DNA from: Microvelia longipes | Taxonomy: Eukaryota; Arthropoda; Insecta; Hemiptera; Veliidae | Direction of reading: 5' to 3' | Assembly (NCBI GenBank): GCA_018340805.1 | Contig: JACMZG010001908.1 | Coordinates: 15,997,069 to 16,061,068 of the forward strand | DNA: 64,000 nucleotides | In this document: positions 1-10,830 of the stretch, in pieces | Numbering within the stretch: position 1 is the first letter of the stretch | Layout of the letters: each line of letters opens with the position of its first letter | Notes under the pieces: model-generated | The model's database searches: none | Seen by the model: only the letters and a program-made list of their open reading frames with translations | Told to the model about the DNA's origin: nothing | Position numbers and translations under genes: made by a program

Positions 1-845
1 GGACTTTATAAGTAAACTAGGTAGGGATTAGTTATAGGTAGGTAAGATTAGTTATAGGTAACTAGGTAGGACTAGGAACTAGGTAAGGATTAGTTATAGG
101 TAAACTAGGTAGGGATAGTTATAAGTAAACTAGGTAGGGATTAGTTATAGGTAAACTAGGTAAGGATTAGTTATAGGTAAACTAGGTAGGGATTAGTTAT
201 AGGTAACTAGGTAAGGATTAGTTACAGGTAAACTAGGTATTAGTTATAGGTAAACAGGTAAACTAGGTAGGGACTAGTTATAGGTAAACTAGGTAGGGAT
301 TAGTTATAGGTAAACTAGGTAAGGATTAGTTATAGGTAAACTAGGTAGGGACTAGTTATTGGTAAACTAGGTAGGGACTAGTTATAGGTAAATTAGGTAG
401 GGACTAGTTATAGGTAACTAGGTAGGGATTACTTATAGGTAAACTAGGTAGGGACTAGTTATAGGTAAAGTAGGTAGGGACTAGTTATAGGTAAACTAGG
501 TAGGAACTAGTTATAGGACAATAATTGGTACATGAGTGAGTTGCCCAAATAGGCAACTAAAAAGGCTGTGATATATACCTAAAACACAAAAAGAAATAAT
601 CCTATTAAATTATAATACTAATATTTAGAAAAAGAACACAAATAACAGTACTTATAGATAATAACACTATTATAACCCGTCCATTAGGTCGGATTAGACT
701 AGTTATAGGTAAACTAGGTAGGGATTAGTTATAGGTAAACTAGGTAAGGATTAGTTACAGGTAAACTAGGTAGGGACTAGTTATAGGTAAACTAGGTAGG
801 GACTAGTTATAGGTAAACTAGGTAGGGATTACTTATAGGTAATCC
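1..845. repeat. 26-bp minisatellite, two arrays
   Basis: Tandem copies of a roughly 26-bp unit built around GGTAAACTAGGTAGGGA and TTAGTTATA fill 1-517 and resume at 686-844. Bases 518-685 between the two arrays are non-repetitive AT-rich sequence. Units vary by short deletions and by T/C and A/G changes (GGGATTAG versus GGGACTAG, AGGTAAGG versus AGGTAGGG). The array starts at the window edge, so its true length is unknown. No gene is visible inside. Confidence 0.95.
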
Positions 846-869
846 TACATTGTTATACTTTATTTCTAA

Positions 870-1085
870 TTAAAGATTTGTCGCCTGCGTAATCGAGATC
901 GTTAAAGCGTCAGTATTTATTCTGACCTTTGACACCACGGAGGACTGGGGTTCGCATCCCCCAGATTACGCTCTCAGTTTACATAACATTATTAAAAATA
1001 CACTAAGAGTGTAATGGTTGCAACTAGTGCCCGAGAAGCGGGAGTTATTATAGGAATATGTTAGGGCTCTAAACAGGCATTATTT
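870..1085 (+). mobile_element. tRNA-derived SINE, copy 1
   Basis: An RNA polymerase III B-box-like GGTTCGCATCC lies at 949-959, preceded about 50 bases upstream by an A-box-like stretch (GATCGTTAAAGCGTCAG). This matches a second copy at 60895-61140: both share GACCTTTGACACCACGGAGG, the B box, TTACGCTCTCAGTTTA, and end with GGCTCTAAAC-GGGCATTAT. The shared order of blocks shows one dispersed family with a tRNA-type head. It is diverged and not a functional tRNA. Confidence 0.75.
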
Positions 1086-1530
1086 TATTACCGGCAAATA
1101 ATTTTATAAATTAAAAATTTAGAAAAACACTATAATTGGCACCCAGGTAAACAATAAATAATTGTAACCCAATTGTCATTGTTAATTGACAGTATTAATA
1201 ACAGTTTTCAGTTAATAATAGAGTCGACTTGAGACCAATTACTGAGGACAAAAACACCTACTGAGCAATATGTGGGGGGAATTAAATGAAACTACACGCA
1301 TCAATTCACAGTTAATTTAGTTTTTCTTATTTCATATGTTTGACATATGAAAGTGTAGTAGATCATTTGACGAAAGAGATAAAAAAAGAATAGGAAAGAT
1401 AGAAAGAACAGTAACTACAGAATGAATAGACACACATAATATAATTTCCAATAAAAAAAATTCAAGTCATTGAGATGTAGTACACAGAGAACTTTCAGTA
1501 AAAGTTAGGCGATGCAAGTCTTTTAATGTT
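1086..1530. other. No gene seen
   Basis: AT-rich sequence without a convincing reading frame, RNA gene or repeat. Confidence 0.6.
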
Positions 1531-1908
1531 ACTGGTCCTCTAAGTTCAGGACTCAGTACTCTTGGTTCAGGATTGTTGTTCAGGACTCAGTACTCTTAGT
1601 TCAGGCCTCAGAACTCTTAGTTTAGGACTGCTGTACAGAACTCTGTTCTCTGAGTTCAGGACTATCGAGTAGGACTCTGTACTCTTAGTGCAGGACTGCT
1701 GTTAAGGACTCAGAACTCTTAGTTCAGGACTGTTGTTCAGGATTTTGTACTCTTAGTTCAGGACTGTCGTTCAGGACTCTGTACTCTTAGTTCAGGACTG
1801 CTGTTCAGGACTAATTACTCTTAGTTCAGGACTGCTGTTCAGGGCTCTGCACTGTTAGTTCAGGAAGTAGTTCACGAAGTTGTTCAGGACTCTGTACTCT
1901 TAGTTATG
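1531..1908. repeat. 34-bp minisatellite
   Basis: About 11 imperfect copies of a unit of roughly 34 bp, alternating TTAGTTCAGGACTG with TGTTCAGGACTCTGTACTC. Several units are shortened or carry substitutions. There are no spacers of unique sequence, so this is an ordinary minisatellite. Confidence 0.92.
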
Positions 1909-2740
1909 GACCGCTCATTGACATGAGATTGATAATGCCATGTTTAGATACCCTGAGGAAACTTTTTTTTTGGGAAACCAAGAAACGCTTTCAAATTTCC
2001 AAGAATCGTAGAATTTCAGAAATATTGGCATAATTAGTACTTTTTTTACGGTGTATTTGATGAAATTAAAACAGTAGAATGACATTTTTCTATTTTTCGC
2101 AAGTATACTTGTAAAATAGTTATTCATTTCTAAGTACAGCATCAAATATTCTATAATATACATAAGATACTTCTATAAACCATAAGATACATAAAAGTAA
2201 TAAAATAAAACAAAATCGATGTAATATAACAATGTTTCCCAGTAATAATTATGCTGTAACACCCGCATGACACAGAAAAACGTATAAAAGATAAAGCAAA
2301 ACTTGCATTTGATACAGAAAACAAATAGAGAGAACAAAAGAAAATTAAATTAAATGATATAATATTCAAAATCCACTTGTCATAATACTAAAACGAAAAT
2401 TAAAACAATCAACGAATTTCGAAAACTAAATAAACAATTTTTAAAAAGGTCTGCTGTTTATATTTATTTATTTGTGCTGTTTTTTAATCCAATATTTGTT
2501 GGCTGAAGGAAAAATAACTTGTGAAGTGTTGAATACAGACCCGATAACTGTAATAATCCAAGGCATAAAAGAATTGGAAATACCAGAATTCGATTACATG
2601 AAGGGGAAAATGACAAATGACTTTCATTCCAATGATATATGAACTCTTTCCGATGAAATACGGTCTCATACTTTTCTTTTACGACTGAATATGGTAGGAA
2701 AACAGAACAATAATTCTATACTGCACAATCTACAAAATGG
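1909..2740. other. No gene seen
   Basis: AT-rich DNA. Open frames of 60-82 codons on the minus strand are low-complexity and show no recognizable domain. Confidence 0.6.
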
Positions 2741-2875
2741 GTCTTCGGCAGCCACGCACTGTCCCCTTTCTACAAGTTCGCTTCGCGCCCCAATGCGCTT
2801 TAGTCTAGAGGCTGCCGGGGACTGTTTCGCCCATCATTCGGCCTGAGGTGAAATGTCTCCACATTCATAACCCAA
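2741..2875. repeat. GC-rich block ending at (AAAT)n/(TA)n
   Basis: A GC-rich island stands out from its surroundings. GGCAGCC (2749) and GGCTGCC (2811) form inverted arms. The block runs into AATATAAATAAATAAAT and then a (TA)n tract, as the 3' end of a retroposed element often does. I do not recognise the family; a SINE or LINE tail is the most economical guess. Confidence 0.35.
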
Positions 2876-2892
2876 TATAAATAAATAAATAA

Positions 2893-2991
<99 letters not shown>

Positions 2992-2992
2992 T
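2876..2992. repeat. (TA)n microsatellite
   Basis: (AAAT)n leads into about 90 bases of nearly pure TA. A 62-codon open frame crossing it consists mostly of alternating Tyr and Ile and is an artefact of the repeat. Confidence 0.97.
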
Positions 2993-3705
2993 GTATGAAT
3001 AATGGAATTTATAATTTATCATATGATACTACCGAGTTTTATACAAATGTATTGCATTTATAATTATTTATTTCTATACATACTTGAGGTTACATTATTA
3101 CAAAGTTTCTCAATTAGCAAAATTTTACAATGAAATAACAAAACGAAACAAAAAATTTATTGTAAACACAGACAGCATACAAATAGACAACAAAACTTGA
3201 AAAATAAACAAATAAAAAATCCATAACCTTACATGACAAGCTTAATTAATCCTAAATAATTATAATGTTGCAAGTATATGCAGGTATAATAGTTTAGTAT
3301 ATACAAACTAAACACGAGGCTTCAAAAAAAGCGTCCGTAGCCAAAAGTTGAGGTACACTAGTTAAATCATTACAAAAGTTCATGACCCCAGCCATATCCG
3401 TAGATAGCTCGTGAGAATTTTTTTCCAATTCATATGACTATCATATTCAGTTCCATTCATACTTCGTACAAAATAAAAAAAAAACTGCTAGCAACATTAT
3501 TTTGCTTCAACTTTTTTTATCTTAGAAGTATTGCGATGGTTAAAATGACTTAGTTCTAGTCTCACTTGACCTTGTCATATAATAGTTATCTGACTTACAA
3601 GCCATTATATTGGAAAATTCTAAATATGATAACCATAAATGAAGAATGCAACGTAAACTAAATCATGTCTTCGCGTCTTCTTCCATTATGACTACAAAGA
3701 ATATT
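2993..3705. other. No gene seen
   Basis: AT-rich, with no supported feature. Confidence 0.6.
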
Positions 3706-3710
3706 TCACA

Positions 3711-3842
3711 TTCTAGGTTAATTAATGAAGACTTCAGTCCTATATAATTTTTATTTAAATAAACATTAAATTACAGACGAAAATAAACAGTCCTATAAAT
3801 TACAATTCTATAGGACTGAAGTCTTCATTAATTAACCTAGAA
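3711..3842. repeat. Foldback element, 34-bp perfect arms
   Basis: Bases 3711-3744 (TTCTAGGTTAATTAATGAAG onward) are the exact reverse complement of 3809-3842, with a 64-base AT-rich spacer. A perfect inverted repeat of this length is well above chance and looks like a small MITE. I could not define a target-site duplication. Confidence 0.8.
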
Positions 3843-3904
3843 TTTAATTCTTAACAGTCCAATAACTATTTCCTTAATATTTCAGATGTTTACAATAATA
3901 AGCG

Positions 3905-4500
3905 AATTGGGTGCGGGGTACCTCAGAACTTTTCGTCACATCGGACTCGATAAGCTTATCCTACCTATTTCGGACTCACTTCGCTCGACTCAGATAGTAA
4001 TTAAATTAGTTCTATTCCCAGCGATCACCTATCCAGGCATCACCTCACTCGATGCAGCTTAACTTTTATGATCCAAGAAAAAACCATATATATATACTAG
4101 ACATAATGAAACGAAACTTAGTATATTCTTAAATTATACAGAAATACACTTGTACCAAATTTCAACCCAATTGGATTTTTTTCGATTTAAAAAAAAAACG
4201 TATTTAAGCTATTCCATGCAAATTGAACTAATGAAACTAGATATGCATGCGTGCTAAATCTCAACCCGATCAAAACATTTTTCCGCGTATTATAAACTCT
4301 CGAAATGTTTGCTGTCAGTATTTGCGGATAGCACTACTACACCTAGATTTATTTTTGTACAAAGTATGAACTCTCTAGCATAAATACGTTCGTAGCTACG
4401 ATGAAAACAGACACACAACTTTGTAAAAACCAATAAGGAGGCCTTAAAAGCGCCCGAAACGAATAATTCCGGTGACATCCAAGTAAATTGAACACAAATG
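3905..4500 (-). mobile_element. Family A repeat with 5S-rRNA-like core
   Basis: A minus-strand copy. Read on the plus strand, it starts with the tail (GGGTACCTCAGAACTTTTC, then TTCGGACTCACTTCGCTCGA). Next is the reverse complement of a 5S-like box (about 4018-4066: CCCAGCGATCACCTATCCAG ... GATGCAGCTTAACTTTTATGATCC), then the family body with ACCAAATTTCAACCCAATTGG, GCTACGATGAAAACAGACAC and AAGGAGGCCTTAAAA. Order and spacing match the other copies. The TATAAATGAGGAAAAGT end is missing. Confidence 0.85.
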
Positions 4501-4970
4501 TGCAAATATATTATAAATTATTTTATTTATATAGGAAGAGATAAGCCAGAAAAGTTACACTTGTGACTTATTATCTTTCGTTCGCACTCGCATCTAATCT
4601 AGAGTTTACTCTACTTAACCTATTATTATTACTTATTACTTTAATTACTCGAAAATAAAATAAAAATCTGGCGTGGAGTTCAATAAGCCAGGTAAATTTA
4701 CTTTGAAATGCGCGCTTTCTTGTTTACCCTGAGCACTAGCGTCACATGTTATTTAATTTTCCCGCATTTTTCAAAGAAAATGCGCATATTAATACCATAG
4801 ATAATACATTGCACAGCACAGCATTATTTGCATTCGTTTGAAGCATAGTTGATGCTACTTTTTAATGCATTTTTTAAAAAAAATTCACTAAAAAATTGAC
4901 AATTATTATTAAAGAAATTACGCTAAAAATGAGTGTAAAGAAGAATAGTGCAGAGTAGTATAGTGTACTC
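4501..4970. other. No gene seen
   Basis: AT-rich, with no supported feature. Confidence 0.6.
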
Positions 4971-4978
4971 CAGTTCAT

Positions 4979-5484
4979 CAAGGATGTTGAATAAAGGGGA
5001 TGACGCACTAAGTCGAATTGCCATTCAACATCGAAAATCAAAACATAGAGAAGAATGCAACACGAAACACACGTCAAAAACTAACTGCACATGCTTGGTA
5101 CGAACTGCGCATGCTTATGATCCTTATAATAGCGCAGGTCTTAAAATTTAGTGGCAAACTTAACTCTCAATGGGTTTCCCATTGTTTTGCTTGCGAAGGT
5201 TATAAACAAATAGAAAAAAGTTCATACTTTTTTACTGTTTTTTGATAATATTGCTCAAAATTAACAACATTAAAGAAAATTAAGAATTTAGCACTGAAGA
5301 AAGTTGAGAAGCAAACTCGACAACCAAGAATTGTATAACAACTTAGCAACATAACCTGCGTTTGACGCCTTTTTTAATTATAACCTAAGAGAAGGTAAGT
5401 TTGCTCCTATTTCTCTATCTCATACAACTTCTATGGGGTCAGAAATGTTCCTTAATGCGTCAACCCCTTTATTCAACATCCTTG
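4979..5484. mobile_element. hAT-like non-autonomous element (MITE)
   Basis: Terminal inverted repeats begin CAAGGATGTTGAATAAAGGG at 4979, and the reverse complement ends at 5484; similarity extends about 34 bp with two mismatches. The flanks are an exact 8-bp duplication, CAGTTCAT (4971-4978 and 5485-5492). An 8-bp target duplication and a CA terminus are typical of hAT transposons. The 506-bp interior encodes no transposase; its two overlapping open frames (67 and 75 codons) are not recognizable. It is therefore likely mobilised in trans. Confidence 0.85.
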
Positions 5485-6720
5485 CAGTTCATATGCCGAA
5501 TAGACCTGATGTCTGGTAGCCGGCGACAACCGCCCTACTAGGCCCACCTTTAACTGTAAAGGGCGGTTCTTCCTTTTATTCGTACATCCTCGCACCCCTA
5601 TAGTACATTGTATCCGAACCCTTCTATACTTAACTTTTACAGATTTCATTACTTCTTTTATTTAAGTGCTCTATAAATCATATACAGTATTTTTCTGTAA
5701 AGTTATAACAGGCCCTTTTCCTCAAAGATAAAAAAGAAGATGAAAACAAATCTGTCAACAATTATTTAATTCAAAGAACGAACATTTTTGTCACAAACAT
5801 CTTTGTCGAACTTAGTTACGTCAGTTCTACCATGTACTTTTTTACCGACGTTTCAGCAACTTTATTACTTAGTCATCTTTGCTGTACCATACAATAATAA
5901 CGGTATGATATTGCAACAGTGCCGGGAGAAAAAAACAAAATTCGCTAAAACACATAAGTGATAACAGAAAAAAAAACCAAGAAATAACAATACGTTAAAA
6001 GATACCTAACATGATGAAGTTATAACAGTTATGTTACACAGCATTAAAATATGCACAAATAACAGTTTGGACACATTTAATCGACAAAGAAATTACTTCA
6101 AAACTTTTAAATAATGGGCAAGAGCTGGATAAGACATAAAAATAAAAACTGATAAAAAAATTCCAAACATCCCAACTGAAAAAAACTTAAAATTTAAGAA
6201 ACAGTGATATATTCTTGTTTTTTAAGTCTCAGTTCTTCAAAAATTAATAAAAAAAAATAATTAAAAAAAAGTTATTTTGAAGAAGCTGAGATCTAAAAAT
6301 CATTTTAGAAATGTTTACCACTTCAAAGGAAAGATCTAAATAACACTCAAATCTTAATGCAGATTGATTTTAAAATCTCGTTTCTCGTAAAAAAACACAA
6401 ATACATAAAGAATGCTATAGTTTATCTAAAAGATGTCAAGAAATGCCATTTTGATTATGAACATGACATTGTGGATACTATTTTGGACAAGTACCAAGTT
6501 TCAGGGTTCTCAAAGTTGTCTTTTAACAAGATCTTGAATAACTGACCCCTATTATCTATTTTTGAAATCTTTCAGACAAATATTTTTTTTTTAATTTGAA
6601 TGTGTTTACAAAAAACAGTTTAATTGACGTCAATGCTTTTGGTGAAATTTAAAGGAAAATGAGCAAATGAGGTTAGGGTTATAAAGTGAGAATAAGTATT
6701 TCTGATAAAGTGAGGAGCAC
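5485..6720. other. No gene seen; one GC-rich hairpin
   Basis: Mostly AT-rich. Near 5530-5566, AACCGCCCT and AAGGGCGGTT can pair across a loop of about 24 bases. Nothing ties this hairpin to a known RNA. A 62-codon open frame at 6357-6545 has no recognizable domain. Confidence 0.5.
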
Positions 6721-6722
6721 TA

Positions 6723-6802
<80 letters not shown>
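6721..6802. repeat. (TA)n microsatellite
   Basis: Nearly pure TA, adjoining the 3' side of the minus-strand LINE fragment that follows. LINE tails often end in such simple repeats. Confidence 0.96.
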
Positions 6803-6805
<3 letters not shown>

Positions 6806-6829
6806 ACACATATATTTGTTTATTTATTA

Positions 6830-7370
6830 ATATAATTTTACAACCATCAAATTTACAAGCAATTCTTGGTTTAGTCAAAAAATTTACTTTACATTACAAA
6901 TGAGAAAAAAAACAGAAAAAATTACAAATTATTAAAGTTCAAATTAAAATAATCATTTAGTTCATACATAGGATTAATCAATAATACTTCTTTGACTTTG
7001 TTTAAGCATTTTTGAGGTTTTAGAGCTCTTATACCTTCTGGTAGGTGATTATATATTTTTATTTCTATGAAACTAGGACTTTTGTAGGTTTTATTAAGTC
7101 TTACTGATGGTAGTTTGAGGTCACAACCTCTCCTAGTCTCGTAGCGATGGAGATCACCTTGTTTTTGTTTAGAGCTCAAATTCCTCAAAACATGCTTTAA
7201 ACATTCCATAATATATAAGCCATAGACTGTCATAATTCTCCATTTGACAAAGAGAGGTTTGCAAGTTTCTATATGTTTAACTCCCTCTAGTGTACGGATA
7301 GCTCTTTTTTGTAGCAGAAAAACATCTTTAGTTGATGAGCAAGAGCCCTTGTTTGTAAACACACAAACAA
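6830..7370 (-). pseudogene. LINE fragment: C-terminus after the reverse transcriptase
   Basis: An open frame of about 146 codons (7362 down to 6922) carries the region that follows the reverse transcriptase domain in many non-LTR retrotransposons: an LLQKRAIRTL segment, then ETCKPLF, a hydrophobic YGLYIMEC segment, TRRG, and a PEGIRALK-type segment near the end. The catalytic domain is absent, so this is a 5'-truncated insertion. The 3' untranslated part runs down to the (TA)n tract. Clade assignment (Jockey, CR1 or RTE-like) is not possible from this fragment. It encodes no functional enzyme alone. Confidence 0.75.
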
Positions 7371-7374
7371 ATTA

Positions 7375-7525
7375 AATTATCAAGAAATCAGCTACCGTCG
7401 ATACTTGCTGTTGGATATGAATATCCCTGGACCGGTTTAGGCATTACACCATCATCAGCAGGCGGGGCAACACTCGAGCTCTCAACTAATAAAGTCATAT
7501 CAGTGATTTACTTCTAGTCTCAATG
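7375..7525 (-). mobile_element. Penelope-like terminal unit with hammerhead-like core
   Basis: On the minus strand the order is GAGCTCTCAACTA-like sequence (as its complement), CCCCGCCTG, CTGATGA (plus-strand 7452-7458), a short stem GGT...GCC, then TAAACCGGTCCAGGGATATT. The same unit occurs twice, head to head, at 20985-21195. CTGATGA, a short stem, then a GAAA-like stretch is the core layout of hammerhead motifs known from Penelope-like elements; here GAAA is replaced by TAAA. No reverse transcriptase or GIY-YIG endonuclease is attached. Confidence 0.5.
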
Positions 7526-7714
7526 AGCACGACAAGCCCTCTGAAGATGATTAAATTATGATGATCGATTGATTTTTATAATTTTATGTAGAAAAACACG
7601 GTTGCTGATTAATACATTTCGAAATTCGCTAATATTGAAATTTGGGAACGCGCTAAACCAGTTCAGTATTGTAGCGGCAGTACGCCACTACGATATTGTG
7701 TAATACATTTGTTA

Positions 7715-7870
7715 TGAAATCACAATAGCTCCTAGTGTATTTATGCTACAGAGTTGAACCTTGCTACAAAAATCAGTGTATAGTATACTATAGTGTGTAG
7801 TATCAGTCATTAGCCCGCAGAAATGACTCAGCAACAATTTCGAAAAATCATGAAACTCTTAATGGTTAAA
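7715..7870 (+). mobile_element. Family A fragment
   Basis: It contains AGCTCCTAGTGTATTTATGC, GAGTTGAACCTTG, a CAAAAATCAGT block and GACTCAGCAACAATTTCGAA, in the same order as the first half of family A. An AT-rich insertion of about 40 bases separates two parts. The 5S-like core is missing. Confidence 0.65.
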
Positions 7871-8164
7871 TTTGTCAATTTATTTTAGAATACTAACCGA
7901 ATATCATGGCAAATTATAGAGTAGGTACTCGAACTAAACATATTTCGAGATTACAGGGAAAAAGAGCATTGACAAGCAAACAAAGCAACAGGGAATCGAA
8001 TAAATTGAAATTTCACTCATCGACTTATCTCGTGTAAATACAGACAAATATTTATTTAAGATAACATTCTGTTCAATGAGTTATTAATAAAACAATATTT
8101 AACTAAACTTCAAACCTGTTATATTAATATTATTTGTCTCCCAGATAAAAACCAAGTTACACGA

Positions 8165-8585
8165 GTTAGCTACACTATGTATGAGAGGAAGCAACATCAA
8201 AAAAGGGGGAAGATATACCATGTACACAAAGAAGGTACACCATGCAATCAAGAAAGCAAAACTATGAACAGCAGGGAACTACAACATGTACCTGAGAAGC
8301 TATACAGTTACCAAGCGAGCTGCACCATGAATACGAGGGACTACACCATAAAAAGAAGAGAAGTACACCATGTACACGAGGGATCTATACCATGTATACG
8401 AGGGACTACACCATAAAAAGAAGAGAAGTTCACCATGTAGACGAGGGATCTACACCATGTATACAAGGGACTACACCATAAAGAGAAGAGAATTACACCA
8501 TGTACACGAAGGATCTACACCATGTATACGAGGGACTACACCATAAAAAGAAGAGAAGTTCACCATGTACACGAGGGAGGTACAT
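8165..8585. repeat. Minisatellite of about 65 bp
   Basis: Repeats of CACCATGTACACGAGGGATC and CACCATGTATACGAGGGACT alternate with ACACCATAAAAAGAAGAGAA. Higher-order units of about 65 bp are clear from 8335 on and degenerate toward 8165. A 79-codon open frame inside (8177-8416) is a product of the repeat, not a recognizable protein. Confidence 0.9.
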
Positions 8586-8629
8586 GTGTTAATGAATACC
8601 TTAACGTAATAAATAATTAACACAAGTTT

Positions 8630-9155
8630 TGTTTTAATACAGGTATATCCATGACTTTTGGAGGATCATAAATACTAAACAGCATTGGGCGCGGTCAGTG
8701 CCTGGTGAAGTGACTGCTGGAAATGAAACTTATATTTAATATCTGAGGCTCGAACGAAGCGAGTCCTAAGTATGAAGGATGAGCATATGATGAGGAAAAT
8801 AAATAAATAAAGTTTGTCTTTCCACAGATGATTTACTATTATAAAACAAAACCAGCTTTCAACCTGAACGGTCATCACAGTGCTGGTGAGATGAGTTTAG
8901 ATTACTTTTTAGCCGGTTTCTGAGGCCAAGGCATGTATAAGAGTCTTATACATGCCTTGGCCTTAAAAACTGGCTAAAAAAGTAATCTAGACTCATCTCA
9001 CCGGCACTGATGATGACCATTCAGGTTGAAAGCTGGCTTTGTTTTATAATAATAAATCATCTGTGGAAAGACAAACTTTATTTATTTATAAGCTTATTCC
9101 ACATCTCAGTATTTATCGGATTGATGAGAAAAAGTTTCGAAGACCCCGTTACCGA
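8630..9155 (+). mobile_element. Family A 3' part with nested palindrome
   Basis: Starting at GGTATATCCATGACTTTTGG, this copy contains the 5S-like box at about 8672-8725 (AACAGCATTGGGCGCGGTCA, GTGCCTGG) and the CGAACGAAGCGAGTCC tail up to GATGAGGAAAA at 8799. It resumes after the palindrome with GATTGATGAGAAAAAGTTTC and GACCCCGTTACCGA (to about 9155). The interruption is therefore a later insertion. Confidence 0.8.
8800..9088. mobile_element. Perfect-centre palindrome of Penelope-like units
   Basis: Two inverted arms of about 140 bp meet at base 8943 with essentially no loop. The right arm reads ACTCATCTCACCGGCA, CTGATGA (9007-9013), GACC-ATTCA-GGTT, GAAA (9028-9031), GCTGGCTTTG, and ends GGAAAGACAAACTTTATTTA. 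The left arm is its reverse complement with a few changes. The core is shared with 9964-10229, but the sequences outside the core differ, so each palindrome arose separately from a related unit. Confidence 0.75.
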
Positions 9156-9585
9156 CTTTATTTATTGAAAGAATCCTAAATAAAGAATCCTGAGATAATA
9201 AACATTAAAATAAGTAGTTAGAAGTTGGCGGCTAGATAGAACTTAAACTACTACATCAACTACCCGTAAAACTAACTTAAAGAAAGATGCTGTAAATATT
9301 TTGACAAACTAAACTTGAAATAAAACTATACACGCATCTTTAAATAAATAAGTAATATAAATAAACTAACTTGTAGGGTTTTAAACATGATATTAAATTG
9401 GAAAATACAGAATCTATTACCTATACTTATTTACTCTTATAGATATCAAAGTAAACATAATAAAAATGCCATGAAGCCAGAACCTTTGTGAGGGGGTTTG
9501 CTTGTTAGTGTTTTATCTAGCACGTGCTTGTGTTTTAGTTTTACCCTTACGAAACCAAGGGAGATCCTGTTACAAAATTATAATA
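9156..9585. other. No gene seen
   Basis: AT-rich, with no supported feature. Confidence 0.6.
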
Positions 9586-9588
9586 CAA

Positions 9589-10655
9589 AAATCGGGTATA
9601 GGGTGCCTCGGAACTTTTCCTCGCCACATAGGATTCACTACGCTCATCTTCATTACTTCAGACTCGCTTAACTCGTCATCAGAATATTAAAATAACCAAA
9701 TTTATTCTGTGACACGTCTTCGGTCTTGCTTCGCTCGTCCTCGGAGAGTAGATACAATTTTATTCCCAGTGGTCCCTATCTGACCACGCTCGATGCTGCT
9801 TTACATTAGTGATACAACAAAACTATATAGAAATACTAGCCGCATTGAAATGAAACTTTGTATTGTATTATTTATTTTATCAAGGAATAACAACTCAATG
9901 AAATTATGTTTAGAATTTAACAATTTAAAAAAACGTATACAAGTCATAAGATAAATTAATGAAACACCCAAGTCTCTCCACATATAATATTTATTGACAG
10001 AGCCAGCTTTCAACCTTTCGGTCATCATCAGTGCCGGCGAACGATGTATAAAGGTAGTAAGGAGTCACTTGTTAGCTTTGACAAATCGGACTCGTGTACA
10101 TGTCCGATTTTTCAAAACTAACAAGTGACTCCTTACTACCTTTATACATCGTTCGCCGGCACTGATGATGACCGAAAGGTTGAAAGCTGGCTCTGTCAAT
10201 AAATATTATAAGTGGAGAGACTTGGGTGTTTTATTACTTGACTTGCGCTTCTTCTTTGTCTTATAAGATAAAGTTTAACTGATGCTGATAATGAGATGAA
10301 ACTTTACACATCTGTTTGTCTTATATATGACAATACGCGTGCCAAATTTCTATCTAGTAATTTTTCTGGGTTTTATGAATTTTGGCTGTCATCATTGCCG
10401 GTTAATGAAGTTAAAATATCCGGATAGATGATTTTTGTGAAATGTTTCCACTCTCAAGTATAAAAGCACTGGGAGCAACAAAGATAACAGACACATAAAC
10501 ACACACAAAAGTTAGACAATTTTGTGAAAACAATTTAGAAGGCCTAAAAACATCTAAAACGGACAATTAAGATGACATCTCGGTTTTGGATTTTTTTTGC
10601 TCAGACAATACTTTTACTAAATACCTACGATAAAAATAAGAAAAATATACAAAAA
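9589..10655 (-). mobile_element. Near full-length family A copy with nested palindrome
   Basis: Plus-strand order: ATCGGGTATAGGGTGCCTCG, TTCGCTCGTCC, the complement of the 5S-like box (about 9753-9806), GAAATGAAACTTTGTATTG, a foreign palindrome at 9964-10229, GATGCTGATAATGAGATGAA, the GATAACAGACACAT block, AGGCCTAAAAACATC, and a degenerate terminus TACCTACGATAAAAATAAG. It is the most complete copy in the window and so useful for a consensus. Confidence 0.85.
9964..10229. mobile_element. Penelope-like palindrome, 127-bp arms
   Basis: Left arm 9964-10090 and right arm 10103-10229 are near-perfect inverted copies around a 12-base loop. In the right arm, GCCGGC (10155-10160) can pair with GCTGGC (10186-10191). 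Between them are CTGATGA (10162-10168), a GACC-GAAA-GGTT hairpin (10170-10181) and GAAA (10182-10185). CTGATGA and GAAA flanking a short stem are the conserved hammerhead core; Penelope-like elements are known to carry such motifs. No protein is encoded. It interrupts a family A copy. Confidence 0.75.
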
Positions 10656-10669
10656 ATTTATAAAATACA

Positions 10670-10830
10670 GGGAACCTTCGAATATACTGATTTTTACACC
10701 TTATCGTATTTGCTATGCTCAACCTTACAACTTTAATCTCGCTCGCTAGTCCGCAGGGTATAAAAAACGCCAAAATTTATAAATTATTTTATCTTAAGAC
10801 TCGCTTCACTCGTCCTAAATATGTTAACCA
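10670..10830 (-). mobile_element. Family A tail fragment
   Basis: Contains GAACCTTCGAATATACTG, TCGCTCGCTAGTCC and GACTCGCTTCACTCGTCCT, a diverged version of the family A tail in reverse orientation. Confidence 0.45.

Noticed and set aside
1..845. Telomeric or centromeric satellite
   Set aside because: The unit does not resemble the known arthropod telomere repeat, and the array is short and interrupted by unique sequence.
2834..3022. Tyr/Ile-rich open frames over (TA)n tracts (also 21538-21741, 23585-23842, 25259-25546, 39262-39531)
   Set aside because: Alternating TA repeats are open in every frame and produce meaningless Tyr-Ile runs.
5395..5400. Splice donor GTAAGT marking a plus-strand exon
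   Set aside because: It lies inside the hAT-like MITE, with no coding frame leading up to it.
8177..8416. 79-codon open frame as a small repeat protein
   Set aside because: It coincides with a DNA minisatellite, the unit length is irregular in codons, and there is no sign of selection on the peptide.
10155..10191. Proven hammerhead ribozyme
   Set aside because: The CTGATGA and GAAA parts are present, but the third stem and cleavage site could not be placed; the two strands around the core pair with each other instead. Kept as hammerhead-like.
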